From the NCBI GenBank assembly GCA_030432565.1, contig JAUIGV010000024.1:18026-82025 (forward strand): a DNA stretch of 64,000 nucleotides, given 5' to 3'. The translations under genes and the position numbers were made by a program. Positions 10,759 through 19,973 of this stretch are shown piece by piece. This DNA comes from Verrucomicrobiia bacterium (GTDB taxonomy: Bacteria > Verrucomicrobiota > Verrucomicrobiia > Verrucomicrobiales > Akkermansiaceae). The notes under the pieces are model-generated. The model did not search any database, had not been told where the DNA came from, and saw only the letters and a list, made by a program, of their open reading frames with translations. Numbering within the stretch: the first letter of the stretch is position 1; each line of letters opens with the position of its first letter.

Positions 10759-11358
10759 GTGAGCGAGAGTGAAAACCAGAAAAGGCGTCGAGTCGTTGTG
10801 ACCGGTGGTCCAGGCGGTGGCAAGACGACTGCGGTTGACTTTTTCCGGCGAGAGATTGGCGAGCAAATCGTGATCGTTCCGGAGGCGGCCACGATGATTT
10901 TTTCCGGAGGATTTCCTCGCGAACCGGGGGAGCAAGCGCGGATGGCGGCCCAGAAAGCCGTATATCATGTTCAGCGAAACCTTGAGGATGTTCAGGCGGC
11001 GCTTTATCCGGAGCGTGTCTTGCTCTGCGACCGCGGCACCGTCGACGGCGCGGTATACTGGCCGGGCGGGCCGGAGGGCTTTTTTGAGGCGCTCGAGACA
11101 AGTCTGGAGACTGAACTGGAACGCTATGATGCGGTCATTTTTTTCGAAAGCGCGGCCGTTGGTGGTATGGGAATCGAGGGTGGCAACCCGATCCGCAGTG
11201 AGACGATGAATGAAGCAGTGGAGTTGAATTCAAGGCTGAGGTCAATTTGGGCACAGCATCCCCATTTCATGGTCGTGGATCACGACCCCTCGTTTTTTAA
11301 GAAGATCGGGCGTGGACTCGATGCTCTTTCGGAAACGATCTGCAAGCTTTCGCCTTGA
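10759..11358 (+). CDS. Small P-loop ATPase/kinase-like protein (AAA_28 type)
   Basis: The 199-residue cytoplasmic protein begins at a GTG and carries a Walker A motif GGPGGGKTT at residues 16-24. It continues with IVPEAATMIFSGGFPRE and LLCDRGTVDGAVYWPGG, both typical of the AAA_28 family of predicted NTPases or kinases. DRGTVDG supplies the acidic base of a kinase-like fold. The function in the cell is not known; proteins of this family are thought to phosphorylate a small molecule or act as a nucleotide switch. It is a single gene with no operon partner. Confidence 0.8.
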   Translation: MSESENQKRRRVVVTGGPGGGKTTAVDFFRREIGEQIVIVPEAATMIFSGGFPREPGEQARMAAQKAVYHVQRNLEDVQAALYPERVLLCDRGTVDGAVYWPGGPEGFFEALETSLETELERYDAVIFFESAAVGGMGIEGGNPIRSETMNEAVELNSRLRSIWAQHPHFMVVDHDPSFFKKIGRGLDALSETICKLSP

Positions 11359-11403
11359 TGCGAAGCAGGCAAATTGTGTTTTACCAAACGACCGGCATTA
11401 GGT

Positions 11404-11458
11404 CTTTGGCGGGAAGGCTCTGAAGCCGTATGGCCTGACACGGAAGTGACGGGGGGTG
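11404..11458 (+). repeat. Diverged copy D of a dispersed intergenic repeat
   Basis: This stretch shares TTTGGCGGG.AGGCT.TGAAGCC and a G-rich end with the copies at 17959-18012, 24611-24674 and 26172-26237. It is the weakest of the four. It lies between the ATPase gene and the sulfatase gene, outside any coding region. Confidence 0.35.
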
Positions 11459-11606
11459 CTTCGAAGGCTCCGGCATGAAGCGGCGGAACACGGCGATATT
11501 TTGACGCAATATTTGGCAGGACAAACTACAGCGTTTTGGTCTGACTACATTTGGAGCCCCTTGGCGTTTTTTGATATCGAAGAAGGGCGGTGGTCAAGAG
11601 AGCGGC

Positions 11607-12986
11607 TCAATCCAGCGCGAGCTCGACCTGATTCTCGAAAAGCTTGAGGTCGGGGTCATCGACGTCCTTCATCCAGTGCCACAGGGACTTGGTCATCGCG
11701 CTGACGCGACCGGATTGTTCGCCATTAGGTTCATCGAGCAGATTTTTCAGGCAATTGGGGTCTGTTTTTAGGTCGTAGAGTTCTTGCCGGGTGCGATGAA
11801 GGTAGAAATCGGCACGGGCGCGGACCTTCGGGTCTTCGGCGTTTTTCATCGCCTTAAAGGTGAGGCCGCTCATTGACTCGTTACGGAACTGCGTCTTGCC
11901 GTCCGACCAGCCGTTCCAGATATAAAGGAAGTCGCCGTCGTTGATCGCGCGCATCGGCAGGTGCTTCCGGGAGTAGGGTCGCTCATGGAAGGTGAAGACC
12001 CGGTTGCGGCCCGGTTGTTCGGCTCCCTTCATCAGGGGGAGCAGGGAAAGCCCGTTTGCTCCTTCCAGATTCCCGAGACCGGCGGCGGCGAGAAAGGTCG
12101 GAGCAACGTCAATGGTGCTGACGAAATTCTTCTTATCGGTCGATCCGGATTCGATGTGCCCGGGCCAGCGCAGGATGAAGGGGGTAATGTTGGAGGCGAG
12201 GTAGCAGTTGGTCTTCGCATAGGGAAGGGGCATGCCGTGATCGCTCAGGAAGAGGACCAGGGTATTGTCGGCTTGGCCGCTTTTTTTCAACTCGTCCAGG
12301 ACCGCTCCAACCACCTGATCGGCGCGAGCGACGGATTGGAAATAGGTTGCCAATTCCGTGCGGATGTCGGGAAGATCCGGAAGGAAGCCAGGCACGGGAA
12401 CTTGCTTGGGATCGATCTCTCTTGGGAACGGGATTTTTTTGAAGGCATCGCCCTTCGCGCCGGCGAAGGGGCGGTGAGGATCGGCGGCGTTGGCCATGAT
12501 GAAGAATGGTTTGTCGGCGGCTTTGGCTTCCTTGATGGCATCACGGACCGCTTCGGCATAAGCTCCGGCGCTGCGGCCTCCACCGAGGTTTTTTTGTTTG
12601 TCGATGCGGTGGAATGCTTCGTGGCGGGAGGGGACGACGTGGATTTCCTTGCCGATCAAACTGTTGAAGTAACCGGCCTTTTTCAGGGCCTCGGGCAGGC
12701 TTGGCACCCCGGGGTTGATCCTGTCGAATCCAAGGGCACCACTGGTTTGTGGGTAGCGTCCGGTCATCAGAACGGCGCGGCATGGCATACAGATGGCGAC
12801 GTTGACGAAGCCTCGCTCGAAGCGGATGCCTTCAGCGGCAAGGCGGTCAATGTTTGGAGTGATGTTCTCGATCGGGCAACCGTAGGCCCCGACCGAGTCA
12901 CGATTCATGTCATCAACGGTAATGAGTAAAAGGTTGGGCTTGGCGGCGAGTGAGCTGAGGCAGGCGAGGAAGAATAAAAGGCGCAT
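11607..12986 (-). CDS. Secreted type I sulfatase
   Basis: The 459-residue protein has a short signal peptide (MRLLFFLACLSSLAA) and the sulfatase N-terminal metal site (LLITVDDMNRDSVGAYG, Asp 25-26). The formylglycine motif C-M-P-C-R at 66-70 is followed by AVLMTGRYP, so Cys66 is the residue oxidised by a formylglycine-generating enzyme, which is not in this window. Further family marks are GKEIHV, NAADPHRPF, LFLSDHGMPL and a C-terminal LYDLKTDPNCLKNL. It belongs with iduronate-2-sulfatase-like enzymes and should remove sulfate from polysaccharide in the periplasm or outside. Length is normal and the gene intact. Together with the pectate lyase it points to growth on sulfated or uronate-containing glycans. 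Confidence 0.93.
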   Translation of the reverse strand: MRLLFFLACLSSLAAKPNLLLITVDDMNRDSVGAYGCPIENITPNIDRLAAEGIRFERGFVNVAICMPCRAVLMTGRYPQTSGALGFDRINPGVPSLPEALKKAGYFNSLIGKEIHVVPSRHEAFHRIDKQKNLGGGRSAGAYAEAVRDAIKEAKAADKPFFIMANAADPHRPFAGAKGDAFKKIPFPREIDPKQVPVPGFLPDLPDIRTELATYFQSVARADQVVGAVLDELKKSGQADNTLVLFLSDHGMPLPYAKTNCYLASNITPFILRWPGHIESGSTDKKNFVSTIDVAPTFLAAAGLGNLEGANGLSLLPLMKGAEQPGRNRVFTFHERPYSRKHLPMRAINDGDFLYIWNGWSDGKTQFRNESMSGLTFKAMKNAEDPKVRARADFYLHRTRQELYDLKTDPNCLKNLLDEPNGEQSGRVSAMTKSLWHWMKDVDDPDLKLFENQVELALD

Positions 12987-13232
12987 GAGAAGTGGAAGTT
13001 GGATGGAAGGTCGAAGGTCTTCGTCGTCAATTTAGATGAAGCGCACGAGGTTTGGGCGGCATTAGAAACAGTGCATCACCACCATGCAACAGTCGAATTT
13101 CACGACAGATGTGAACACTGGTGCCCTACCGGGAAGAGTCCTCCCGCCTACTGCCATAAAATTCGTCTTTTGTGGAATGGGGGGGGAACCGGCCTTGTGC
13201 AGCCCGAATGGGGAAGAACGGGGCCTCATTGA

Positions 13233-14369
13233 TTAGTCCTGTGGACACTTGCTGAGAATGTAGCTTCGGCAGATTTCGAAATAGGAAACCATGGAGTCGA
13301 TATCGATCCATTCATCCCGTCCATGCAAGTTTCCCACATAAGGCCTGGAGAGCAGCACTGGAATTCCCTGCGAACAGAAGAACCTGCCATCACTTCCACC
13401 CGAGGAACGCACCAAACGCGTTGGCATCCCGGTCACTTCTTCAGTAATTTGGGCAAACCCGGGATCCGGCGACAGATGCGTTGGTTCGGCAATCACAATC
13501 GGCTCGGCGCTTACACCCCGCCCCAACAACCCCTCAATCTCCTCAAGAACCTGCTGACTTGTCATCGGCGGAACAAATCGAATATCAAGCACTGCGGAAG
13601 CCAATTCAGGAATCCTGTTAGGGCTGTCGTTCGGTGTCTCAATCATTGTTTCCGTGCAGGTGGAAAACCAGTGGGTACTGAGATCATCGGGATCAACTTT
13701 CCCAGGGGTAAACTGTGAAAAATATGTTCTGATCCTGCCGATGGCATTGGTGATCCGCTCCAGCGCATTTTCAGCCAACCACGGGCGCGCCGCGTGAGCA
13801 GACACGCCCTCGGCAATCAAGCGCAGGTGAATGATTCCCTTTTCCTCGACGATGAGGTCATTGAGCGAGCCTCCGTCAGGGATAATCGCCAGCCCACACT
13901 CCAGACCCACATCTTCCACGAGATACTTGACTCCGTGCCCACCACCACGTTCTTCATCGGAAGTGATGGCCATCCCCACGGATAGCTCGGGACATTCGTG
14001 GCTCAGATTACGGATCAGCTCGATCATGATGGCCAGCTGACCCTTCATGTCACCGGCACCCGGACCGTAGATTTTTCCGTCACGAATCTCAGAGCGATAG
14101 CTGTCGGGCTCGGGATGATGCACCACATCAAGGTGCCCGCATAACAGGATATCCGGCTTTGCCACTCCCGTGGGCCTGGCGACCAGTGATTCGTAACCAT
14201 GGCTCTGATACATGGTAATTTCCAGCCCGGCCACTTCCTCCAGATGGTTCCTAACGAGTTGAAAACAACGTGTCCGCTCCTCGGGCCGGTCATCCGTGCT
14301 TTCCACCAACACCAGATCACGCGTCAGCTGGATAAGTCGTTCTCTGAGAATTTTCCGGTCCATAAACAT
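13233..14369 (-). CDS. M20-family metallopeptidase/deacylase
   Basis: The 378-residue cytoplasmic enzyme has all M20 zinc-site marks: CGHLDVVHH (His79, Asp81), GAGDMKGQ (Asp107, bridging), TSDEERGG (Glu139-Glu140), a lid-domain SAHAARPW, and a late SGGSDGRFF and NLHGRDEW. It resembles DapE, ArgE and CPG2-like enzymes, which hydrolyse an amide next to a carboxylate. It is the second gene of a pair: its ATG lies 3 nt after the stop of the ATP-grasp ligase, with GAGAGA about 8 nt upstream; an ATG at 14363 is the alternative start. The pairing suggests it acts on the ligase product or recycles it; that is inference. Confidence 0.88.
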   Translation of the reverse strand: MFMDRKILRERLIQLTRDLVLVESTDDRPEERTRCFQLVRNHLEEVAGLEITMYQSHGYESLVARPTGVAKPDILLCGHLDVVHHPEPDSYRSEIRDGKIYGPGAGDMKGQLAIMIELIRNLSHECPELSVGMAITSDEERGGGHGVKYLVEDVGLECGLAIIPDGGSLNDLIVEEKGIIHLRLIAEGVSAHAARPWLAENALERITNAIGRIRTYFSQFTPGKVDPDDLSTHWFSTCTETMIETPNDSPNRIPELASAVLDIRFVPPMTSQQVLEEIEGLLGRGVSAEPIVIAEPTHLSPDPGFAQITEEVTGMPTRLVRSSGGSDGRFFCSQGIPVLLSRPYVGNLHGRDEWIDIDSMVSYFEICRSYILSKCPQD

Positions 14370-14372
14370 ATC

Positions 14373-15770
14373 TTAGTCTCTCGCGGTCTCACACGGCATA
14401 TCGAGCTGCGCCAGCTCCAGCAGCGTCTTGCTGCCACCAGAGGTGGGCGCAAGGCAGAGAAACTGTCCTTTATGGACCAGACCGTCCTTTCCCGTATTAA
14501 AGTTCACCGGGAAAATTCCATAGCGACTCTTACCGGGAATGAACAGGTCATGTGCCGAGTGTAAGAGCTGCATCAGTTCTTCACCCGGCACTGGTTGGGT
14601 GAAGCGCAGGTTTTGTAACAACCACGCTCCATCAGGCATGAAATGATGCGCCAGCACCGAGGGGTAGGTCGCGCCGGTAACGCGCGCGTTCAGCTCGCAA
14701 ACATAGACCTGAAACGCCCCATCATCGCTCTCTGTCAGTAAAAAATCCGCACTGGCCGTTCCGCGATACCCCTGGCGATGAAGCCACTGTCCCGCCACAC
14801 CTGCCTGACGCAACATTTCGGCACGCCACTCCGGATGTTTCGCCAGATAAGGTGGAGGGGATTCGTTGCCCTCATGAATGCTGTCCCCACTCAGAATCTG
14901 CTCTGTGATGTCGTACATCACCACTTCCATGTCGTTGAGAAACAGCTGCACACTCGGACTGCGCATTGAAACGATTCCATGCTCACCAGTTTGCAACCAT
15001 CCTTGGACCAGACACGGCCCCTCCATGAAAAAATGATCCGGGACACGTTTCCGGATGTTGCCGCGATCCGACAAGTCGGCGACTTTCACCAACCCAATTC
15101 CCGAGGCCCCCATGGGTGCCTTGACCACTCCGGCAGTGAATCCGGCGGACTGCAATCGATCGAGACAGCTGTCGATGTCTTCACCACGTTCGGCGATTTC
15201 TGTCGTGGCCGTCGGCAGACCCGACTTCTCGAGGTGCTCATGCAACATCCATTTATTGTTACCGTGTCTACTTCCATCGGAGGTGGAAAAGGTCCGCATT
15301 CCCGCATAACTTGAAACCCCTGCGATGGTGGAGTCGGTCACGTATCCATCGATGAAATCCGCACTGTGGTCACGTAGCGTCTTAAAGGCGCGGCAATGTT
15401 CAAGGTTTCCCGACCGCAGGCAACGGCCCATTTCCAGATAATTCTGGTGCGTGAGGATCTCAAGATCAGGTAAAGACAACCCGGCCGTATCGGTAAAATA
15501 ACGCATCAAGGCCGGATCAGGGCGACTCTCCAACATCAGCAAATTGTCGCCGCCACCTGCATAAAGCAGATCGAGAATTGGCAACAATCTGCCGCCATAC
15601 GAATCCACCTCACCTACCACGTCTGCGAGCATTTCCGTTTCTTCTTCGTTCTCAAAAAAGAGCCCTAAAAGATTCGCAACGAATGCCGCATTACGATTCC
15701 AGAATGCCGGCAACTTGTCGATGGATTCGACGACCGCAGGTGCGCCGTCTGACGAGAGGCAGGATGGCAT
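14373..15770 (-). CDS. ATP-grasp ligase (PGM1-like carboxylate-amine ligase)
   Basis: The 465-residue cytoplasmic protein has an N-terminal pre-ATP-grasp part (about 60-160) and an ATP-grasp part. Visible catalytic features are Lys173 (NNKWMLHEHL), the phosphate-loop Lys217 with GASGIG at 221-226, and the metal-binding CELNARVTGATYP at 358-370 with Glu359, Asn361 and Arg363. The E.N.R.TG.TYP signature is that of the PGM1-like peptide ligases, which activate a carboxylate as acyl phosphate and couple it to an amine. No amino acid specificity can be read. It is followed after 3 nt by the M20 peptidase, with no other biosynthetic gene adjacent. PGM1 relatives make non-ribosomal peptides or amino acid conjugates; the product here is unknown. 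Confidence 0.75.
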   Translation of the reverse strand: MPSCLSSDGAPAVVESIDKLPAFWNRNAAFVANLLGLFFENEEETEMLADVVGEVDSYGGRLLPILDLLYAGGGDNLLMLESRPDPALMRYFTDTAGLSLPDLEILTHQNYLEMGRCLRSGNLEHCRAFKTLRDHSADFIDGYVTDSTIAGVSSYAGMRTFSTSDGSRHGNNKWMLHEHLEKSGLPTATTEIAERGEDIDSCLDRLQSAGFTAGVVKAPMGASGIGLVKVADLSDRGNIRKRVPDHFFMEGPCLVQGWLQTGEHGIVSMRSPSVQLFLNDMEVVMYDITEQILSGDSIHEGNESPPPYLAKHPEWRAEMLRQAGVAGQWLHRQGYRGTASADFLLTESDDGAFQVYVCELNARVTGATYPSVLAHHFMPDGAWLLQNLRFTQPVPGEELMQLLHSAHDLFIPGKSRYGIFPVNFNTGKDGLVHKGQFLCLAPTSGGSKTLLELAQLDMPCETARD

Positions 15771-16139
15771 GGAGGGAAACTAGCATAAGCGACTTTTACA
15801 CTCCATGCGATTTTCGCGCAGAAGACATCACGCAGTCGCTCCTGTCTCTTCATCGATTGCTCCGTGAATACACCCGACCCGATCGACGTGAAGGGGATAT
15901 GGAATTCGCGGAGTTGGATGGATTGCCGGCGTGACCTGATGGGATTGTCCTTTTGACGGAAAGGGAAGGGAAGTTGGCCGTGTCTGGAGTGGAGCTTTGA
16001 GGTATGGCAATGGGCAGTGCGGAATCAAGCCGAGCAATGATGGCTGGAATCTTCTCTTGTTTGCGAGCCTCTTGGAAAAGGGGACGAGGATTGTAATCGT
16101 CAACCCGATCTCGCTCGGTCACCCTCTGGTGATTGAAAG
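15771..16139. other. Divergent intergenic region, 369 bp
   Basis: This space separates the minus-strand ATP-grasp/M20 unit from the plus-strand bPH2 gene, so it should hold both promoters. Short open frames on both strands show no recognisable protein pattern, and I see no convincing promoter or hairpin. Confidence 0.4.
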
Positions 16140-16664
16140 ATGAGTGATAAGAAAAAAGAGGAACCACTCCGTGAAGTTCAACCCGTTGTTGTTCCAATGC
16201 AGTATTTTGTCTTTGGGCCTTTGGCGGCTGGTTTTATTTCAGTCTTCCCCGGAATGTTTGCTTTCGTCATCAGTAATATGATTGCTCGTTCCTTTGATCC
16301 GGTGATTGGCTACGGTTTCACGATTTATCTGATCTCGTTCGCGCTGGCGATGTATTTACTCTACCTCAAGGCTTTCAAGGAGCCAGAAAAGACAAGGTAT
16401 CGAATCTTTGAGAACAAGCTGGAATACTACGAGGGCTTTTTTAACCGCCAGCAGCGCACTGTTGTGTTTGATCAAGTTATTGATGTCGTCCTGAAGGAGG
16501 GGGTTTTTCAGCAAGCCAAGAGTGCCGGCTCGATCACTCTTGTCACCCAGCAGTTGGTGTCTTCGGGCGATGGTAAATTGTCGAATCGATCTGTGGTTCT
16601 GAAGAATATTCCAAACCCCCAGGAGGTGTATGATTTGATCCGTAATCTGGCCGATAAAGGCTAA
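16140..16664 (+). CDS. Membrane protein with bacterial PH domain (bPH2/YdbS-like)
   Basis: The 174-residue protein has two membrane segments (about 20-48 and 54-76) after a short charged N-terminus. A cytoplasmic beta domain follows with YRIFENKLEYYEGFFNRQQRTV and the FDQVIDVVLKEGVFQQ pattern, typical of the DUF304/bPH2 family. These domains are thought to aid membrane protein or lipid functions; the exact role is unknown. It stands alone. Length and topology agree with YdbS/YdbT-like proteins having one PH unit. Confidence 0.8.
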   Translation: MSDKKKEEPLREVQPVVVPMQYFVFGPLAAGFISVFPGMFAFVISNMIARSFDPVIGYGFTIYLISFALAMYLLYLKAFKEPEKTRYRIFENKLEYYEGFFNRQQRTVVFDQVIDVVLKEGVFQQAKSAGSITLVTQQLVSSGDGKLSNRSVVLKNIPNPQEVYDLIRNLADKG

Positions 16665-16964
16665 AATGCCGGTGAAGTGATCAGTCGGAAATACTCCTTT
16701 TCGGGTAGATCATCGGACGTGTAGGTGCCGTAGAAAGCACTGAGCAGTTCAATCCCTTTTTGGAGGGATTGGAAACCGGAACAAGGCATGGCAGGAGGAG
16801 CGGTGGCGCTGGATCAGAGCGAAAGTAAAACACTCCCCGTGAAAAAGCGTTTTGGTCTCGGAAAAGGGAGACCGAAAAGGGAGACCAGTTCCGGCGGTGG
16901 AAAAAAAATCCGGCGAACCTACCAGGGGTCGGCCGGATGAATGCCATGCAGATTGCTTTTGGGA
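16665..16964. other. Convergent intergenic region, 300 bp
   Basis: It lies between the bPH2 gene and a PEP-CTERM gene that converge. An open frame on the minus strand at 16681-16947 has no protein-like features. The only structure is the short tandem and inverted repeat listed separately at 16854-16886. Confidence 0.4.
16854..16886. repeat. Perfect 13-bp tandem repeat with an inverted partner
   Basis: GAAAAGGGAGACC occurs twice head to tail at 16861-16873 and 16874-16886. GGTCTC at 16854-16859 is complementary to the GAGACC ends, so a 6-bp stem with an 8-nt loop can form. No T-run follows, so a terminator role is doubtful. Confidence 0.5.
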
Positions 16965-17720
16965 TCAGGATCGGCGACGACGGAGCACTCCGAGCATTCC
17001 GAGAGCCGCGAGAGCCAGCGAGGAGGGCTCGGGAACGACTGTCTGGTTGGAAAGGGCATACATGTGGGCGCTTCCCGAGTTTGCTCCTCCCGCTGCCGAA
17101 ACGGCGGCAGTGATGTCGAGTTGCTCGGCTTGGGCTGTGTAGGTGTAGCTCACGTAATAAGCTTGTTGATCGTTTCCGCTTCCCAGAACAATACTGGGGC
17201 GATCTTCCGGCACGGTTCCGGCGGAGTCGATCTCGCTCCCATGGGTGAAGCTCAGGTCAAGGGGGCGACCAGTCCCATCAGTGTCCCAGATGCGGATATA
17301 AAGACGGGCTTCGTACTGCTGGCCAAGGGTCAGACCGGTCAGGGTGTAGGTTTGCGCAGACGGGGGATTGGCGCCGTTGGGCGAAAAAGTGAAACCGCCA
17401 AGCAGATTCTGCACCCCCGGACCGGTGACTCCGCCAAGCGCCGGAACCCAATCCCCGTTGAGCGCGGCGATTTGACCCTTGTTGTTTGCCCCGGTGTCCC
17501 AGATGAAGTTTGCAGGAGTGGTGGCACTGGTGAGAACCTCAAAGGAAACCCCGTTGACTGTTGCCGGGCTTCCCCCGCTGATGGTGTGGGTGTAATCGAT
17601 GGCTGGAGAGATGCCGGTGCTGGCATCGTCGGTGATTGGAAAAACCGCAATCGTTCCCGCCCGAGCGGTCGGGGTGATGGCAAGAAGGACAGGCAAAAGG
17701 GAAAAGGTGATTTTTTTCAT
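16965..17720 (-). CDS. PEP-CTERM-anchored secreted protein
   Basis: The 251-residue protein begins with a signal peptide (MKKITFSLLPVLLAITPTARA) and ends with VVPEPSSLALAALGMLGVL followed by RRRRS. That is the tripartite PEP-CTERM sorting signal cut and processed by an exosortase, not encoded in this window. The body between is beta-rich and has no domain I can name; LGQQYEARLYIRIWD and ALNGDWVP fit a jelly-roll type of surface protein seen often in Verrucomicrobiota. It should end up in the outer envelope or exopolysaccharide. A single gene. Confidence 0.88.
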   Translation of the reverse strand: MKKITFSLLPVLLAITPTARAGTIAVFPITDDASTGISPAIDYTHTISGGSPATVNGVSFEVLTSATTPANFIWDTGANNKGQIAALNGDWVPALGGVTGPGVQNLLGGFTFSPNGANPPSAQTYTLTGLTLGQQYEARLYIRIWDTDGTGRPLDLSFTHGSEIDSAGTVPEDRPSIVLGSGNDQQAYYVSYTYTAQAEQLDITAAVSAAGGANSGSAHMYALSNQTVVPEPSSLALAALGMLGVLRRRRS

Positions 17721-18172
17721 GGATGAAGAAATTCAGGAACTGACTGTTGGAATGGGCGTAATAACAGGTTCCCCGGGTCATGACAATGAAAAATGGCGTG
17801 GAAGTGTGTGATCGGGCACGAGCTTGTTTGGAGTGACCCGGGGATTGGAAGGGCCTTTTTCCAGGTCCGATCAGGTTTGTAGTTTTGCGTTCCCAGCGAA
17901 AGAGTCGCGTCGATGCCTTTCCCCGGCCGCGCCCGGTAGGGGGCTTTTGGCTAGCTGCTTCTGGCGGGAGGGCTTTGAAGCCGGCTTCGGAGCGGAGGGG
18001 GAGAAAGGGAGGATGGTCTGGCAATTCTTACTTTGGTCGGCAGCGAAAAAAGATGTCGAAACAGCGGATCAAAGTGCAGGCACAGACACGCTTGCTTTTT
18101 CAAGTTAGGCTTCGTCGCTACCCGCTGCTGCACTGCCTTGAATCCCCCGGTGAATTGAGTCTGCCTTGTTTC
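17721..18172. other. Divergent intergenic region, 452 bp
   Basis: It lies between a minus-strand PEP-CTERM gene and a plus-strand secreted protein gene. It holds one copy of the dispersed repeat (17959-18012). Open frames at 17539-18024 and 17824-18108 are not protein-like. Confidence 0.4.
17959..18012 (+). repeat. Copy C of a dispersed intergenic repeat
   Basis: The core TTCTGGCGGGAGGGCTTTGAAGCC, then a CTTCGGAGCGGAGG and GGGAGAAAGGGAGG tail, matches the copies at 24611-24674 and 26172-26237. All three lie between genes, read in the same direction, and have a GC-rich first half able to fold (GGCTT...AAGCC) and a purine-only second half. Confidence 0.55.
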
Positions 18173-18201
18173 TTGAGACCGTGACCACCTCCGGTTATAG
18201 T
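18173..18201 (+). promoter_or_regulatory. Sigma70-type promoter for the 18216 gene
   Basis: TTGAGA at 18173-18178 and TATAGT at 18196-18201 each match the consensus at five of six positions and are exactly 17 nt apart. Transcription would begin near 18208, only about 8 nt before the ATG at 18216, so the message would be nearly leaderless. Confidence 0.55.
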
Positions 18202-18215
18202 CCGCAAAGAGCTTA

Positions 18216-18920
18216 ATGATAAGCTCCGACAACAATCCTCAAACCTTTGTGATCAAGATCTTACGCACTGCCGGACCTCTTTTGCTTGCACTATTGAATC
18301 CGTGCCTCGCTCAAAACGCCCCCGAGCAAAAGGCTATTCCCCTTCCACCTGCTGCATGGACGAGGGATATCCACCGATTTGATGAGGAACTGGGGGCTTT
18401 GGTGGGTAAAGCTAAAGTGCCAAGTGCGAAGATGCTCAACGACTCTGACAAGGCAGAGGCGATCACCGACGGTTACGGAGGATATGTGGATTTTGATGCC
18501 AGCAAAGGCACCCTCCAGTATCTCGCGAACGGAAAGGTCAAAGGTCGGACCGTGGAGTGGGAGTTCGAACTACAGAGGGATGCAGAGAAATCCTTTGGTG
18601 GTGAAATCGCGTTTTTCCCAAAGATTGGTAAAAAGCAAGTGATCGAGGGAAAGGAGGTGATGTTGGGCTACCTAAACGTGATCCTGGTGGAGGAGATCAA
18701 GAATGGACCATTCAAAGCTGGAGATCGTATTCGATTGAAGGCCAAAATTGATGATTTTTCCCGGTTTAAAAAGAACTTTGATTTAGCCACAGGTCTCGTG
18801 GCGATTTACCATCTGGAGGGTGCACCGCATCCGATTTTTTGGTTGAAGCTGGCAAAGGCGGAGATCATCCAGCTGCCCCAGACAGAGCCTGAGATCAAAT
18901 CTCCGCCCGCTAAAAAGTGA
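18216..18920 (+). CDS. Secreted protein of unknown function
   Basis: The 234-residue protein has a signal peptide whose hydrophobic part (TAGPLLLALLNPCLAQ) ends near residue 33. It continues with a small beta-rich domain: GYVDFDASKGTLQYLANGKV, then GRTVEWEFELQRD, FKAGDRIRLKAKIDDFS and VAIYHLEGA. No family is recognised. The alternating strand pattern and an EWEFELQ to GDRIRLKA stretch resemble proteins that compute or bind in the periplasm, but that is only an impression. It has its own promoter (18173-18201) and no close partner. Confidence 0.75.
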   Translation: MISSDNNPQTFVIKILRTAGPLLLALLNPCLAQNAPEQKAIPLPPAAWTRDIHRFDEELGALVGKAKVPSAKMLNDSDKAEAITDGYGGYVDFDASKGTLQYLANGKVKGRTVEWEFELQRDAEKSFGGEIAFFPKIGKKQVIEGKEVMLGYLNVILVEEIKNGPFKAGDRIRLKAKIDDFSRFKKNFDLATGLVAIYHLEGAPHPIFWLKLAKAEIIQLPQTEPEIKSPPAKK

Positions 18921-19843
18921 CGGCCTGAAGTTGATGCTTGTAACTCCTTTGGAGAGAAACATAGCCAGTTAAATCGGCCAGCCAGCGAATTTCAACTTCT
19001 CTAGCCACCATGGTGTGCTCTCCGGAAATTGAGTCATCTTCTTTGAAGGAGTTTTTCAGAGAAGTCAGGAATCCAGATGTAAATGAGACCCGTGAATTCG
19101 CCGGGAGTCAGATCGCGGGCAAAATCAAGAAATCCCTGGGCCCGGGCGATCGGATCCGACATCACCGCAAGTTCCCTCGTCCGGACCCGCAGGCCGACAG
19201 CCCGGCTTTCGTCATCCCTGCGGTATGAAGAAGGATAGCCCGATGGGGTGTGTGAACGACCGCTACCGCGATCGCTGGATTGTGACCTAGCCACCGAGGG
19301 GGGGCTTTTTCGTGAGGAACGGCGGAACGAGGGGGTGAAATGGTTTGCCCGACGAAAAAGGCGAGTGGGCAGGTGGTCATCCAACCGGCGACCATGATCT
19401 TTTTATTAGCGAATATCACGAGGAATCAGAGGGACCGGGAAAAGGTTGCCAAAGGATTTCTCCTCTTGGGAGCCTCATCGTTCCGCCAGCGCTTGCGCCA
19501 TCATCATGTTCTTTTTCGGTCGATTTTTCGGCACTCCACCTGCGTTTCAATTTTTCAGACGTCCTTTCAAGTCCATCGCCATTTTTCTGGTGTTATTTGT
19601 TCAGCCGCAATTGGGCGCGCGATTTGTTCTCGCCGTCCGGCGGGAAGAGACGTTTTCCGAAGTCTGCGCTCTATGGCTTCCACCTGTTCCCTAAATCTGA
19701 TCACCTCGGTCGCCATTGTTCTCTCCAAAGCAAGAAAACAAGTGGGAGAATCGGAATGAAATTATCCGAAATAAGGCTTACGCGTTCCCAATGACGACAA
19801 CTTTTGCAAAAAAATCCAGAACTTTCATTTTTTTGCTAATTAG
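18921..19843. other. Long non-coding-looking region, about 920 bp
   Basis: No intact gene is supported. On the minus strand at 19034-19384 the last 60 codons (GLRVRTRELAVMSDPIARAQ and on) look like natural protein, while the first half does not. This could be the tail of a degenerate gene. Two overlapping plus-strand frames at 19340-19794 have no signal, motif or ribosome binding site. Confidence 0.35.
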
Positions 19844-19874
19844 ATCAATTTTTGCGGATTCTTCGCAAATTGAT
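19844..19874. promoter_or_regulatory. Inverted repeat upstream of a PEP-CTERM gene
   Basis: ATCAATTTTTGCG pairs with CGCAAATTGAT around a 7-nt loop, with two unpaired T in the left arm. It ends 99 nt before the start at 19974. It contains TTCGCAAAT and is followed by TGCGCAG, both also found in the inverted repeat before the 27014 gene. It may be a protein-binding site or a leader hairpin. Confidence 0.45.
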
Positions 19875-19973
19875 GCGCAGCCCCGACAATGACCCTGGCG
19901 TAGGAGTCTGTGTGGATAGCGAGCCTCCTGTTCATTGGAGTTCCCACCCACCCAAATACCATCCCCTGATATT

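Noticed and set aside
11456..11771. Short open frames between the ATPase and sulfatase genes
   Set aside because: No protein features; one overlaps the sulfatase end as a shadow.
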